A stretch of 51,153 bases of DNA from Pseudomonas sp. Ga0074129 (GTDB lineage Bacteria; Pseudomonadota; Gammaproteobacteria; Pseudomonadales; Pseudomonadaceae): assembly GCA_001465025.1 (NCBI GenBank), contig LNDO01000044.1, positions 1 to 51,153 of the forward strand, written 5' to 3'. This document shows positions 9,248 to 17,295 of this stretch, one piece after another. Both the position numbers and the translations under genes were made by a program. Numbering within the stretch: position 1 is the stretch's first letter; each line of letters starts with the position of its first letter. A model generated the notes under the pieces. That model did no database searches and was not told the DNA's origin. It was given only the letters and a program-made list of their open reading frames with translations.

Positions 9248-10297
9248 CTACTTAGCAGTGGTGCGCCAGTGGTTGTTTAGCCAACGCTCAAGCCCGTAAA
9301 TCAACAAGGCGACCAACAGGGCCAGCGCAACGCCCAGCAGGCTGTTGAACAAACGTACCTCTGGCAGGTGCCAGTCATGCGCCAGGCTTTCGGCCAGCAG
9401 CACAAAGCACACGCTGGTTTGCAGCACGAACAGACCGTAATGTTTGGCTTGTAATGCCCGACTCAGCACGATCAGCGGAAGTAGTGTGGCGACCATCATG
9501 CTCGGGTCTTGCAGGCTATGCCCTAGCAGTATCAGCAACCCCGCCGCGCCGAGGCTGGCCATTGTTGCCTGCACTGCGCGCACCAGACTGGCCTGAAAGT
9601 TGAGCTGTAAGGTGGAAATGACAGTCAGCGTCAACCAGTACCCCCGGTGCAAGTCGGCCAGGTTGACGATTAGCCCTGAGAGTGCGAATGCCAGGGTGCA
9701 GCCGAGCGCATGCAGCCGCCATTTTTGTTGTGGTAGACGTTTGGCGTGGCGCTTGAGGACTTTGAGAATGCTGATAAAACGCGGCATGTGGGGCCACATG
9801 CGCAAGCCATGTAAGCCCCGGTAACCAAAGGCCAGCAGCATGACCCAGAGCCCACCGAGGATAAACAGGGTGGCGATGGCGTAGGGGTTATTCAGCGTTC
9901 CCATGCCGTACTGGCCTTGACCCAAGCACAAGCAGATGGCCAAGCCGATGCCCAGCTTGCCGGCTTCACTGCCAAAACGTTGCAGCCAGGCGAGCAGGAA
10001 ACCGAACAAGGCAAAAATTAGCAGGCTTGCATCCGGGTGACTGCCCGCCCAAAAGCCAACGCCTGCGCTGCAGGCGCCTAGACCACAGAGCATCAACATG
10101 CGCAGCATGCCAAGGCGATGCAGCGGATTAGCCTGCGCCGCCTGGAATGCTCCCACCGAGGCCCAGATAAACCCCGGATGGCCACTGAACAAACCAAGTA
10201 GCAACGGCAAGGCGCAGCCCAAACCCGCGATCACAGCCGGCCCCCAGGCGATTGGTCCGGGGTGCCAGCTGAAGCTTTCTCGCAAGACGTTATTCAT
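9248..10297 (-). CDS. FUSC-family inner-membrane protein
   Basis: This 349-residue polytopic protein has about ten hydrophobic segments in two sets, split by a basic cytoplasmic stretch (about 170-195, LKVLKRHAKRLPQQKWR). The pattern fits the FUSC/aromatic-acid exporter superfamily, which includes fusaric acid resistance proteins and p-hydroxybenzoate efflux (AaeB). This protein is shorter than AaeB and lacks a large soluble domain, so the substrate is unknown. It starts 3 bp after the dgt stop codon on the same strand, so translation is probably coupled to dgt. Confidence 0.75.
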   Translation of the reverse strand: MNNVLRESFSWHPGPIAWGPAVIAGLGCALPLLLGLFSGHPGFIWASVGAFQAAQANPLHRLGMLRMLMLCGLGACSAGVGFWAGSHPDASLLIFALFGFLLAWLQRFGSEAGKLGIGLAICLCLGQGQYGMGTLNNPYAIATLFILGGLWVMLLAFGYRGLHGLRMWPHMPRFISILKVLKRHAKRLPQQKWRLHALGCTLAFALSGLIVNLADLHRGYWLTLTVISTLQLNFQASLVRAVQATMASLGAAGLLILLGHSLQDPSMMVATLLPLIVLSRALQAKHYGLFVLQTSVCFVLLAESLAHDWHLPEVRLFNSLLGVALALLVALLIYGLERWLNNHWRTTAK

Positions 10298-10300
10298 GGC

Positions 10301-11632
10301 TTATACCGGACTGGAGCGGCCTGTCATTTCGCGCGCCATTTCGGTGGCATAGCTGTCGGTCATGCCGGCAATAAAGTCGATCATGCGCAGAAATGAGCGG
10401 TACAACGGCCAGTTGGGATCCGGCGCATTATTGCCGAGCAGATCAAGAATGCGGCGGTTTTTAAAGGAGGGCGTGCGCCCGCCATGTTGCTCCAGAGCAG
10501 CCCCGCAGAAGGCGTTTAGGAGGATTTCCAAGGTGGTATACGCGCCGATCTCATGCAGCGTTTTGCGTTTGTCGTGGAAGATCTTCTGCCGGGCCATGTC
10601 CTTGGCACTCTGCACGCAACGCTTGGCCGTGCCGTGCATGTGCTCGACCAAGTCGCCCTGCAGGGTTCCGGCAAGCAGGGCGTCTTGCTGTTCAACAAAG
10701 GCTTCGGCGGCGGCATTGGTTAGGTGTTCGATAGCTTTGCCGCGCAGAATCGCTAGCTTGCGCCGGCGTGAGTCGTCCGGACCGAGTTGGCGGTAGGTTT
10801 CCGGCAAATCATCACCCACCAGATCCAGCAGCAGCGCTTCGACCTCACAGTAGTCGAGCAACTCCATTTCCAGGCCGTCTTCGAGATCAATCAAGCCGTA
10901 GCAAATGTCGTCGGCAGCTTCCATCAGGTACACCAGCGGGTGGCGTGCCCAGCGCTGATCATCCAGTTGCGGCAGGCCGAGTTTGCCAGCGATTTGCTCG
11001 AGCAGCGGTAACTCGCTCTGGTAGCAGCCGAACTTGTGTTTTTTGTAGCCGAGGGCTTCGGCGTGTCGCGCCGTCCAGGGGTATTTCAGGTAGGTGCCGA
11101 GGGTGGCGTAGGTCAGCCGTGTGCCACCGTCGAACTGGTGATATTCCAGCTGAGTCAGTACGCGAAAGCCCTGGGCGTTGCCCTCAAAGCTAAGGAAATC
11201 TCCACGTTCGGCGCTGCTCATGGAATCCAACCAGCCGCGTCCAGCCGCCTGCTGAAACCAGTGGCGGATGGCGTCTTCGCCAGAATGGCCGAACGGTGGA
11301 TTGCCGATGTCGTGGGCCAGGCAGGCGGACTGCACCACCATGCCCAAATCACTGGGTTCGCACCAGTCAGGCAAGGCGTCGCGGATCATCTCGCCAACGC
11401 GCATGCCCAGCGAGCGGCCCACGCAGCTGACTTCCAGCGAATGGGTCAGGCGTGTGTGGATATGGTCGTTACTCGACACGGGGTGCACTTGGGTTTTGCG
11501 CCCCAGGCGGCGGAAGGCCCCGGAGAAGATGATGCGGTCGTGGTCTTTGTGAAACGGCGTACGACCCAGTTCGGCAACGCTGTGTGTCGGTTTGCCGAGT
11601 CGTTCGCGGGTGAGCAGGGTTTGCCAATCCAA
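10301..11632 (-). CDS. dgt: Deoxyguanosinetriphosphate triphosphohydrolase-like protein (dGTPase)
   Basis: This 443-residue cytoplasmic HD-superfamily enzyme converts dNTPs (classically dGTP) to the deoxynucleoside and triphosphate. Metal-site motifs are visible: THSLEV after HTRL (about 59-67), [14 protein letters not shown] (about 110-122), and a [19 protein letters not shown] segment carrying the later Asp. The family N terminus [15 protein letters not shown] begins at a TTG codon (11632), with GAGGA six bases upstream. No ATG fits, so TTG is the likely start. It is the first gene of a two-gene unit with the FUSC protein. Confidence 0.92.
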   Translation of the reverse strand: MDWQTLLTRERLGKPTHSVAELGRTPFHKDHDRIIFSGAFRRLGRKTQVHPVSSNDHIHTRLTHSLEVSCVGRSLGMRVGEMIRDALPDWCEPSDLGMVVQSACLAHDIGNPPFGHSGEDAIRHWFQQAAGRGWLDSMSSAERGDFLSFEGNAQGFRVLTQLEYHQFDGGTRLTYATLGTYLKYPWTARHAEALGYKKHKFGCYQSELPLLEQIAGKLGLPQLDDQRWARHPLVYLMEAADDICYGLIDLEDGLEMELLDYCEVEALLLDLVGDDLPETYRQLGPDDSRRRKLAILRGKAIEHLTNAAAEAFVEQQDALLAGTLQGDLVEHMHGTAKRCVQSAKDMARQKIFHDKRKTLHEIGAYTTLEILLNAFCGAALEQHGGRTPSFKNRRILDLLGNNAPDPNWPLYRSFLRMIDFIAGMTDSYATEMAREMTGRSSPV

Positions 11633-11703
11633 GGGATGTCCTCGCCGTTGCCTGTGCCGGCTAGCTTCAAGCTTCTAAGCCGTTGATGCAAGGCGAGGTT
11701 CGG

Positions 11704-11949
11704 TTAAAAACCGGCGGCGTCGATGTCGATGAGCAAGAGCCGCTTGCCGTTGTCGATAAATTGTCCGGCTGTCAGGCAGTACTGGTTGGTGGTGGCGTCG
11801 CGGTAGGTGCTGGAGAGAATCAGTCGGCGTTCTTCCCAGCCTTCGGCCAACAGCTGGTAGAAGTACGGTCGCCAGGACCAGTTGTGGCCGATGTAGCGGC
11901 TGTCGCTGTGCCAGGTCTGTTCGCGCCATTCCAGGTTGGCAGTCAGTTG
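11704..11949 (-). pseudogene. Displaced 3' part of the EAL-protein gene
   Basis: The minus-strand frame from 11949 to the TAA at 11704-11706 encodes 81 residues, including NLEWREQTWHSDSRYIGHNW, SWRPYFYQLLAEGWEERR and QYCLTAGQFIDNGKRLLLID. It has no start codon or RBS of its own. Joining it at the CAACT target duplication to the upstream EAL gene gives one continuous frame of about 387 residues, so it is the original C terminus. The residues resemble a Cache-like sensor domain, which I recall at the C terminus of some Pseudomonas EAL proteins. It is probably untranslated after the insertion at 11950-12045. Confidence 0.85.
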
Positions 11950-12050
11950 TGGGATGAAAATAAAGTGTCATCCGTATAAATAAAGTTTCATCCTTTCGCC
12001 GATTGAGCAGCCATCTGCATGTAAAAAGCTGGAATCTGCGAGGCAAGTTG
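11945..12050. repeat. 5-bp target-site duplication AGTTG flanking the insert
   Basis: AGTTG occurs at 11945-11949 and 12046-12050, directly abutting the TG and CA ends of the inserted sequence. Removing the insert and one copy restores the reading frame (codons GGC ACC CAA CTG ACT). This defines the insertion to the base. Confidence 0.85.
11950..12045. mobile_element. 96-bp TG...CA element (solo end or internally deleted transposable element)
   Basis: The insert begins TGGGATGAAAAT and ends GCGAGGCA, with a perfect 5-bp duplication outside. Inside it are two direct repeats, AATAAAGTGTCATCC (11959-11973) and AATAAAGTTTCATCC (11979-11993), 14 of 15 identical with a 20-bp period, like transposase-binding sites at one end. 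The other end shows no such repeat. TG...CA termini and a 5-bp duplication occur in IS21-like and Tn7/Mu-type elements; I cannot assign the family. It has no coding capacity, so it would need a transposase supplied in trans. It differs in sequence from the IS end at 1-99. Confidence 0.75.
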
Positions 12051-12968
12051 GGTGCCATGGCGGTCGCATTGGTAAATGCGCAGCAGCCAGGGGTGGGCGT
12101 GCGGATGGGGTAATTGTTCGGCGTGTTCGCCCGCACTGATCCAGGTTTTGAAGCTGTTCATCAGCTCGCCTAGTTGCTGGCGCAGCGTCATCAGGCGTGC
12201 GCGCTCGGCGAGTTTTTGTTGCACATAATGGTCGCGTAGTTGAGCAAAGCGTTTAACAAAGGCCTGGCTGCTGAAAAAGGCTTCTTCAGGTTTAGCAAAC
12301 AGATAGCCCTGCACATAGCGCGCGCCGCATTCGAGGGCAAAATCCAGCTCTGCTTCGGTTTCGACTCCCTCGGCAATGATCCAGCAGCCGGTTTTTTCCG
12401 CCATCTGTGCCAGCGCTTTCACCACCTCGCTGCTGGGGCCGCCACGCGCAGCTTGTTGAAATAGGCGCATGTCGAGTTTGAGTATGTCCGGTTGCAAAGC
12501 CAGCACGCGGTCGAGCTGCGAATAGCCTGCGCCAAAATCGTCGATGGCGATTCTCGCCCCCGCTTGGCGGTAAGACGCCACTACGCCGGGCAAACGGCTG
12601 CTCGCACCACCCAGTTCGGTGATTTCAAACACAATCCGTGCCGGGTCAATGCCACTGTGTCCCAGTTGTTTAAGGCTGGGCAGAGGCTGCGCTGGACGAA
12701 GGCGGCTGATCCAGCGCGGTGAGATATTTAAACTGAGGAACCAGTCCGAAGGCGCCTCATGAAAGCGACTTAGCGCCTGGCGGCGGATTTCACGATCTAG
12801 GCGGCGTAGAGCGGCCGGCGGTGTTTTGGGGTCGCTGAACAATGGACCCGCCGAGTGCAATCGCCCGTCATCGCTGCGCAGCCGCGCCAGTGCTTCAACA
12901 CCGGCAATACGCCCGGTGGCGGTATCGATGAAGGGTTGGAAAACAGCAAGCGGTTGTCCATTGAACAC
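11988..12968 (-). CDS. EAL-domain protein, probable c-di-GMP phosphodiesterase, C-terminally truncated
   Basis: This 326-residue product consists of an N-terminal EAL domain (about 1-240) and a partial C-terminal domain. Catalytic motifs look intact: EALARL, LSLNIS, FEITEL, DDFGAGYS, LKLD, AEGVET and VQGYLF. EAL enzymes linearise c-di-GMP to pGpG. The frame leaves native sequence after GTQL (residue about 308) and picks up about 18 foreign residues from the 96-bp insert before TGA, losing the last 80 or so residues of the sensory domain. The start is GTG at 12968 with AAGGA eight bases upstream. The enzyme may still be active but uncoupled from its signal. Confidence 0.88.
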   Translation of the reverse strand: MFNGQPLAVFQPFIDTATGRIAGVEALARLRSDDGRLHSAGPLFSDPKTPPAALRRLDREIRRQALSRFHEAPSDWFLSLNISPRWISRLRPAQPLPSLKQLGHSGIDPARIVFEITELGGASSRLPGVVASYRQAGARIAIDDFGAGYSQLDRVLALQPDILKLDMRLFQQAARGGPSSEVVKALAQMAEKTGCWIIAEGVETEAELDFALECGARYVQGYLFAKPEEAFFSSQAFVKRFAQLRDHYVQQKLAERARLMTLRQQLGELMNSFKTWISAGEHAEQLPHPHAHPWLLRIYQCDRHGTQLASQIPAFYMQMAAQSAKG

Positions 12969-13041
12969 GGTCGGCTTCCTTAAGCAGGCGCTGCGCCTTG
13001 TGGGCGATTAAGCCTGGGGTTAAAGCAAGATCGTGGCCAGA

Positions 13042-13386
13042 TTAATCCCCTGATGAAACATCTTTAGTCGGGTCGCTTGCTTGGCGCGGTGGATTGCGCC
13101 GCAACAAGGGAAAAGCAATCAGAGCAATACGCAGCCAGCGCCGCCAATGGCCTTTGCCCAACCCCAAGGTGGCTAACAGCAACGCGCCCGAAGCGACCCA
13201 AACTGGTGCGCCACCGTTTAATTCGTCTCGCCAATACCGCTTTAGCTGTTGCGCTTGGCGCAACGGTTGCAGCATTACCAAGGTCTCGTGGCGTAATTCC
13301 TGGCGGTGCATTTCCAAACGCATGCGCAGCAGGGTTTTACGCAGTTCACGGCGTGAAGCATTGGCAGGCAGTTCGGGCATCGTCAT
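13042..13386 (-). CDS. YqjK-like small protein
   Basis: This 114-residue basic protein has a helical N-terminal half rich in Arg, Glu and Leu (RELRKTLLRMRLEMHRQEL), one hydrophobic segment (about 65-80), and a charged tail. It is the third gene of an operon whose first two members are DUF883 and a YqjE-like holin-fold protein, which corresponds to the yqjD-yqjE-yqjK arrangement of enterobacteria. Its ATG overlaps the stop of the preceding gene (ATGA at 13383-13386), so translation is coupled. Family assignment rests mostly on position and size; the function is unknown. Confidence 0.65.
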   Translation of the reverse strand: MTMPELPANASRRELRKTLLRMRLEMHRQELRHETLVMLQPLRQAQQLKRYWRDELNGGAPVWVASGALLLATLGLGKGHWRRWLRIALIAFPLLRRNPPRQASDPTKDVSSGD

Positions 13387-13766
13387 GGCAGCAGTTGCTC
13401 ACGGTCACGGGCCAGTTCTTCAAGGCTGGCGCTAAACGGGGCAGGGGCATCACGCAGGCGCAGCAGCAGGGTCACTAATGCGCACAAAAAGCCCGCGGCG
13501 TAAGTGGCGCAGAGGGCTGTGATGACCAGCAGTTTATGGCTGTCCCAGAAGGCAATTAGCAACGCCGCAGATAAGCCAATAATCAGCAGGAAACCGAACA
13601 CCACGCTTAGGCTGGCCAATACCAGCAAGCTAAGCGTGTGCTGCTGCTGCTCTTTGAACTCTTCGGCAAGCAACGCGAGATGACCGTGCAGCAAGCCGAG
13701 CAAAGCACTGGCAAAGCGACGTGGCGATTGTCCGCTGCTGGGCGGCGTAGAAGGTGTTGCATCCAT
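13383..13766 (-). CDS. Phage-holin-like family protein (YqjE type)
   Basis: This 127-residue protein has a soluble helical N terminus and two closely spaced membrane helices (about 47-70 and 78-102) followed by a short acidic-basic tail. That is the pattern of the Phage_holin_3_6/YqjE family of inner-membrane proteins. Despite the name, no phage context is present; the gene lies between DUF883 and the YqjK-like gene. In enterobacteria the equivalent genes respond to stationary phase and associate with membrane-bound ribosomes. Whether that applies here is unknown. Confidence 0.8.
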   Translation of the reverse strand: MDATPSTPPSSGQSPRRFASALLGLLHGHLALLAEEFKEQQQHTLSLLVLASLSVVFGFLLIIGLSAALLIAFWDSHKLLVITALCATYAAGFLCALVTLLLRLRDAPAPFSASLEELARDREQLLP

Positions 13767-13779
13767 AGACGGGTTCTCG

Positions 13780-14097
13780 TTAGCGCCGTGAAATCAACAT
13801 GCCCAGCAGCAGACCGATGGCCGCTGCAATACCCAGGGTTTGCCAAGGATGGCTTTGCACATAGTCCTCTGTCGCGTCCAGCGCTGCCTTGCCGCGCACC
13901 TGAAGGGCGTCTTCGGCGTTATGCAAGGTGCTTCGCGCGCGGCCTAAGCTGCTGCGAATTTGCTCGCGCAGTGCTTCAGCCTGGTCGCCCGCGAGGCTGG
14001 CGGATTGGTGCAGCAAGCGCTCGGTGTCGCTAACCAGCGCCTGAAACTCTTCAAGCAGTTGGTCTTGGCTAGCGGACACAGGGTTTTTACGGGCCAT
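13780..14097 (-). CDS. DUF883 membrane-anchored protein (YqjD/ElaB type)
   Basis: This 105-residue protein has a long amphipathic helix (SQDQLLEEFQALVSDTERLL) and a C-terminal membrane anchor with the glycine pattern LGIAAAIGLLLGMLISRR. Both are hallmarks of DUF883 proteins such as E. coli YqjD and ElaB, which are tail-anchored inner-membrane proteins that bind ribosomes in stationary phase. The ATG at 14097 has TAGGAGA upstream and gives the conserved short N terminus MARKNPVSASQ; a longer reading to 14199 lacks support. It is the first gene of the operon. Confidence 0.88.
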   Translation of the reverse strand: MARKNPVSASQDQLLEEFQALVSDTERLLHQSASLAGDQAEALREQIRSSLGRARSTLHNAEDALQVRGKAALDATEDYVQSHPWQTLGIAAAIGLLLGMLISRR

Positions 14098-14485
14098 GGT
14101 GTTTCTCCTAAGCGTAACGGTGTGAGTGTATGCGTTCGAGTCCTGAGCTGGACAGGGGTTCCTTTTTTCTCGGTCATCTATCCGTATTACCCCATGCACC
14201 CAAGTTTACGGGTGGTACAGCGCTTGCATTGTGCTGGTGCGCTCCTTTGCTTATGCGCTCTTTAATGGGGCTGCAAAGGTTTTGGCCTGGACGCCGTGGT
14301 GCATCACTAACTCATTAATAACTATGGAATTAGTGCCACGCTATGAATCTCTAAAAGCACTGGTTTGGTGCTTTAAGAGGTTGATTGCGGTGAGATGACA
14401 ATGGAGAAATGCTGCACTCTGGTGCGTATTTTTACCTTTGTGATCTTCTTTGGTGCTTTTCCTCGCGACGGAGTTTTCTTCGCAG
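14098..14485. other. Divergent intergenic region between the DUF883 operon and amt
   Basis: This 388-bp region contains the promoters of the leftward yqj-like operon and the rightward ammonium transporter. The clearest element is the palindrome at 14351-14377. I could not find a convincing sigma-54 -24/-12 pair with correct GG-to-GC spacing downstream of it. No small gene or RNA was recognised. Confidence 0.5.
14351..14377. promoter_or_regulatory. NtrC-like palindrome upstream of the ammonium transporter
   Basis: AAAGCAC-TGGTTTG-GTGCTTT (14354-14374) is a perfect 7-bp dyad, extending to 9 of 10 bp. Its GCAC-N7-GTGC core agrees with NtrC enhancer sites (GCAC...GGTGC), and it lies about 110 bp upstream of the transporter start. 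NtrC control of amt genes under nitrogen limitation is common, so this is a plausible enhancer. It could also bind another dyad-recognising regulator. Confidence 0.55.
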
Positions 14486-15694
14486 ATGGACAACATCAAC
14501 AGTGCTGTGGAAACACTGATTCACGGCTCCAATACCCTGTTTATCCTTTTGGGCGCTGTCATGGTTCTGGCGATGCACGCCGGTTTTGCCTTCCTTGAAG
14601 TGGGCACCGTGCGGCAGAAGAATCAGGTTAATGCCTTGTCGAAAATCATTTCTGACTTTGCCGTATCGGCTCTGGCCTATTTCTTTGTCGGATATTGGAT
14701 CGCCTACGGCGTGACCTTCCTTGAACCGGCCAGTGTGCTGACCGAGGGCAACGGTTATGCCTTGGTGAAGTTCTTCTTCCTGCTGACCTTTGCGGCCGCC
14801 ATCCCGGCGATCATTTCTGGCGGCATTGCTGAGCGCGCCAAATTCGGTCCGCAGTTGTGTGCCACGGTGTTGATCGTGGCCTTTATCTACCCCTTCTTCG
14901 AAGGGATGATCTGGAACGGCAACTACGGTTTTCAGGCGTGGCTGGGGGCGCAGTTCGGCGCCACCTTCCATGACTTCGCTGGTTCGGTGGTGGTCCACGC
15001 CATGGGCGGCTGGCTGGCTTTTGGCGCGGTGATTTTGCTGGGTCGTCGTAATGGACGTTACCGCGATGGACGTCTGGTGGCATTTGCCCCCTCGAATATC
15101 CCGTTTCTGGCGCTGGGCTCGTGGATTCTGATCATCGGCTGGTTCGGCTTTAACGTGATGAGCGCACAAACCCTGGGCAGCGTCAGCGGCCTGGTGGCGG
15201 TCAACACCCTGATGGCGATGGTCGGCGGAACAGTAGCGGCCTTGCTGGTCGGCCGTAATGACCCGGGCTTCCTGCACAACGGCCCGCTGGCTGGTTTGGT
15301 CGCGGTGTGCGCCGGTTCTGACTTGATGCACCCGGTCGGGGCGTTGGCCACTGGTGCGATTGCTGGCGCGCTGTTCGTCTGGGCGTTTACCGCCACCCAA
15401 GTGAAATGGAAGATCGACGACGTGCTTGGCGTGTGGCCACTGCATGGCTTGTGCGGCGTGTGGGGCGGGATTGCCTGCGGTATCTTCGGTCAGGAGATGC
15501 TGGGTGGACTGGGCGGCGTTAGCCTCGCCAGCCAGTTCATCGGCACCGCGCTAGGTGTCGTGGTGGCCTTGATCGGCGGTGTGCTGGTGTACGGCGTACT
15601 GAAAGCCACCGTGGGTATTCGCCTGAGCCAGGAGGAGGAGTACTACGGTGCCGACCTTTCGGTGCATAAGATCGGTGCCGTAAGCCAGGACTGA
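14486..15694 (+). CDS. amtB: Ammonium transporter (Amt/MEP family)
   Basis: This inner-membrane channel for NH4+/NH3 has 402 residues and about eleven membrane helices. Visible family features are LEVGTVRQKNQVNALSKI in the first helices, the HDFAGSVVVHAMGGW segment carrying the first pore His, and WPLHGLCGVWGGIACGIFGQ carrying the second. The ATG at 14486 follows GGAG with 12-base spacing and begins MDNINSAVETL without a signal peptide, unlike many AmtB proteins. No glnK lies beside it, so it is a stand-alone Amt. An NtrC-like site lies upstream and a strong bidirectional terminator follows. Confidence 0.92.
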   Translation: MDNINSAVETLIHGSNTLFILLGAVMVLAMHAGFAFLEVGTVRQKNQVNALSKIISDFAVSALAYFFVGYWIAYGVTFLEPASVLTEGNGYALVKFFFLLTFAAAIPAIISGGIAERAKFGPQLCATVLIVAFIYPFFEGMIWNGNYGFQAWLGAQFGATFHDFAGSVVVHAMGGWLAFGAVILLGRRNGRYRDGRLVAFAPSNIPFLALGSWILIIGWFGFNVMSAQTLGSVSGLVAVNTLMAMVGGTVAALLVGRNDPGFLHNGPLAGLVAVCAGSDLMHPVGALATGAIAGALFVWAFTATQVKWKIDDVLGVWPLHGLCGVWGGIACGIFGQEMLGGLGGVSLASQFIGTALGVVVALIGGVLVYGVLKATVGIRLSQEEEYYGADLSVHKIGAVSQD

Positions 15695-15711
15695 TGGCTA
15701 CACGTAATGCA

Positions 15712-15740
15712 AAAGGCCCGGACAGTGTCCGGGCCTTTCT
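15712..15740. terminator. Bidirectional terminator between amt and the porin gene
   Basis: A 27-nt nearly perfect palindrome is flanked by AAAA on the left and TTTCTATTT on the right. It lies 17 bp past the amt stop and 20 bp past the porin stop on the other strand, so it can serve both convergent genes. Confidence 0.9.
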
Positions 15741-15760
15741 ATTTCAGCCTGCTGAAAGCG

Positions 15761-17035
15761 TTAAAGCAGCGGCAGGGTGTAGCTGACGATCAGACGGTTT
15801 TCGTCGATATCATTGGCAAAGTTCGAGCGCACAGACGCATTGCGCCAGCGCACGCCAAGGTTTTTCAAAGCACCTTCCTGGAACACATACATCAATTCGG
15901 TGTTGCGTTCCCATTCCTTGCCTTCGGAACGGTTAGCACCCAACTCGACGTTGTCACCGGTCAGGTAGCGGGTCATGAAGGTCAAACCCGGAATGCCGAT
16001 GCTGGCGAAGTTGAAGTCATAACGCGCTTGCCAGGACTTTTCATCCTTGTTGGCAAAGTCGCCGATCTGCACGTAGTTAACCAAGAACGGATCGGTACCG
16101 TTGATGTAAGCGAAACCTGTGTCACCACTCATTTTCTGGTAACCCAAACCCAAACTATGGCCTTGAATACCATAGGTAATCATCGCGCCAAGGGCTTTGT
16201 TGTCGATATTGCTACGGCCTTCGTCAGTCGATCGGGCATAGCGCAGATCGGTCTTCAGGGTCTGTTTGTCGGCTAGCGGCAGCACGTGTACCAGACTGAA
16301 CGAGTTCTGTTTGTACATATCCTCCAGCTTGGAGTGGTAGTAGCCGGCCGTCAGGTCAGAGGTGACCTTGTAACTGCCGCCTAAAAAGCTGAATGAGTCA
16401 GTGGCATTGGTACCTGTGACTGTGATGCCGCGACGACCGCCGGTGGTCAGTGAGATGTCTTGGTAGTCATTAGAGTTGCGGTCGTTCATCTCACGGACAT
16501 GGCCCATGTCCAGCGTGAGGCCTTCAATTTCCTGAGAAACCAAATGCCCTGCCTGGAAAATTTGCGGCAGGAGGCGTAAGTCGCTAGAGGAGATCGCCTG
16601 GTTTTTGAACTGCATGGCACCTACGCGTAGCGTGCTCTTGGACACTTTAACCTTGGCCGCTAACGCCAGATCTGAGTGGTTGTCCTGAGACCCGCCCGAT
16701 TTATCAGGAACCAACAAGCCGCTACCTGATGTGCCGTCGCCGGAGTCAAGTTTGAAACCGAAGGTGCCAATCGCATCAGCACCAAAACCTACTGTGCCTT
16801 CAGTGAAGCCCGAATCTAAACGCAGAATAAACCCTTGAGCCCATTCGTCTTGTTTGGACTGGCCGTTGGCGAGACTGCCGCCATCCTGACGAAAGTCGCG
16901 GTTGAAATAGAAGTTACGTGCTTCGATGGTGGCTTTGCTGTCCTTGATAAATTCAGCTTGAGCCAGCGATGGCAGTGTGAGGCAGGAACCCAGCGCGGCG
17001 AGAGCCACGGCGCGGGCGAGGGGAGATTGACTCAT
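15761..17035 (-). CDS. OprD-family outer-membrane porin
   Basis: This 424-residue protein has a signal peptide cleaved near residue 27 (SLAQA-EF) and a long beta-strand-rich region ending in an aromatic-rich strand (RLIVSYTLPLL). The motifs EFIKDSKATIEARNFYFNRDF and EWAQGFILRLDSGFTEGTVG at the N terminus are characteristic of OprD/Occ 18-strand porins, which take up basic amino acids or carboxylates depending on subfamily. The subfamily cannot be set by eye; by neighbourhood it could be an OpdQ-like member. GAGGAG lies nine bases upstream of the ATG. It is monocistronic. Confidence 0.93.
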   Translation of the reverse strand: MSQSPLARAVALAALGSCLTLPSLAQAEFIKDSKATIEARNFYFNRDFRQDGGSLANGQSKQDEWAQGFILRLDSGFTEGTVGFGADAIGTFGFKLDSGDGTSGSGLLVPDKSGGSQDNHSDLALAAKVKVSKSTLRVGAMQFKNQAISSSDLRLLPQIFQAGHLVSQEIEGLTLDMGHVREMNDRNSNDYQDISLTTGGRRGITVTGTNATDSFSFLGGSYKVTSDLTAGYYHSKLEDMYKQNSFSLVHVLPLADKQTLKTDLRYARSTDEGRSNIDNKALGAMITYGIQGHSLGLGYQKMSGDTGFAYINGTDPFLVNYVQIGDFANKDEKSWQARYDFNFASIGIPGLTFMTRYLTGDNVELGANRSEGKEWERNTELMYVFQEGALKNLGVRWRNASVRSNFANDIDENRLIVSYTLPLL

Positions 17036-17295
17036 TATTGTTAGCTCCTCGTGTGTGCGGGTCGGTTTATGGCCGATCTGTTACAGCGAGTGGCAATAAA
17101 ACATGCTCGGCGTTGCTTGGCCCTTAGACTTTGGTCGCCCAATGACAGGCCATGGCAATCAAATAACCGCTCACACTATTTGATAAATGGCTCTAAACGG
17201 GCAGCCTGACCGTTTATCGTGTTAAGCGGTTGAGGGCTTAAGTTTTTCCATTTATGGCCGTCAACCGATAAGATAGATTGCCCAGGTAAACCGTT

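Noticed and set aside
11675-12136. Minus-strand frame of 153 codons overlapping the broken EAL gene
   Set aside because: It runs out of frame with both halves of the EAL gene and gives Arg/His-rich nonsense. The true frame is the split EAL gene plus the 82-codon 3' fragment.
13042-13766. Prophage remnant suggested by the 'phage holin' family name
   Set aside because: No lysis, integrase or structural phage genes are near. The gene belongs to the yqjD/yqjE/yqjK-like chromosomal operon.
14408-14425. Second NtrC half-site-like sequence TGCACTCTGGTGCG near the amt start
   Set aside because: The GCAC and GGTGC half-sites are only 3 bp apart, too close for NtrC geometry.
14432-15445. Minus-strand open frame (337 codons) antisense to the ammonium transporter
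   Set aside because: Low-complexity polar translation without family features; the plus strand encodes a clear Amt protein over the same bases.
17228-17265. Possible FliA (sigma-28) promoter before the DUF5610 gene (ACCGATAA)
   Set aside because: The -10-like ACCGATAA is good, but no -35 element of the TCAAG or TAAAGTTT type occurs at the required spacing; the nearest TAAGTTT is too far away.
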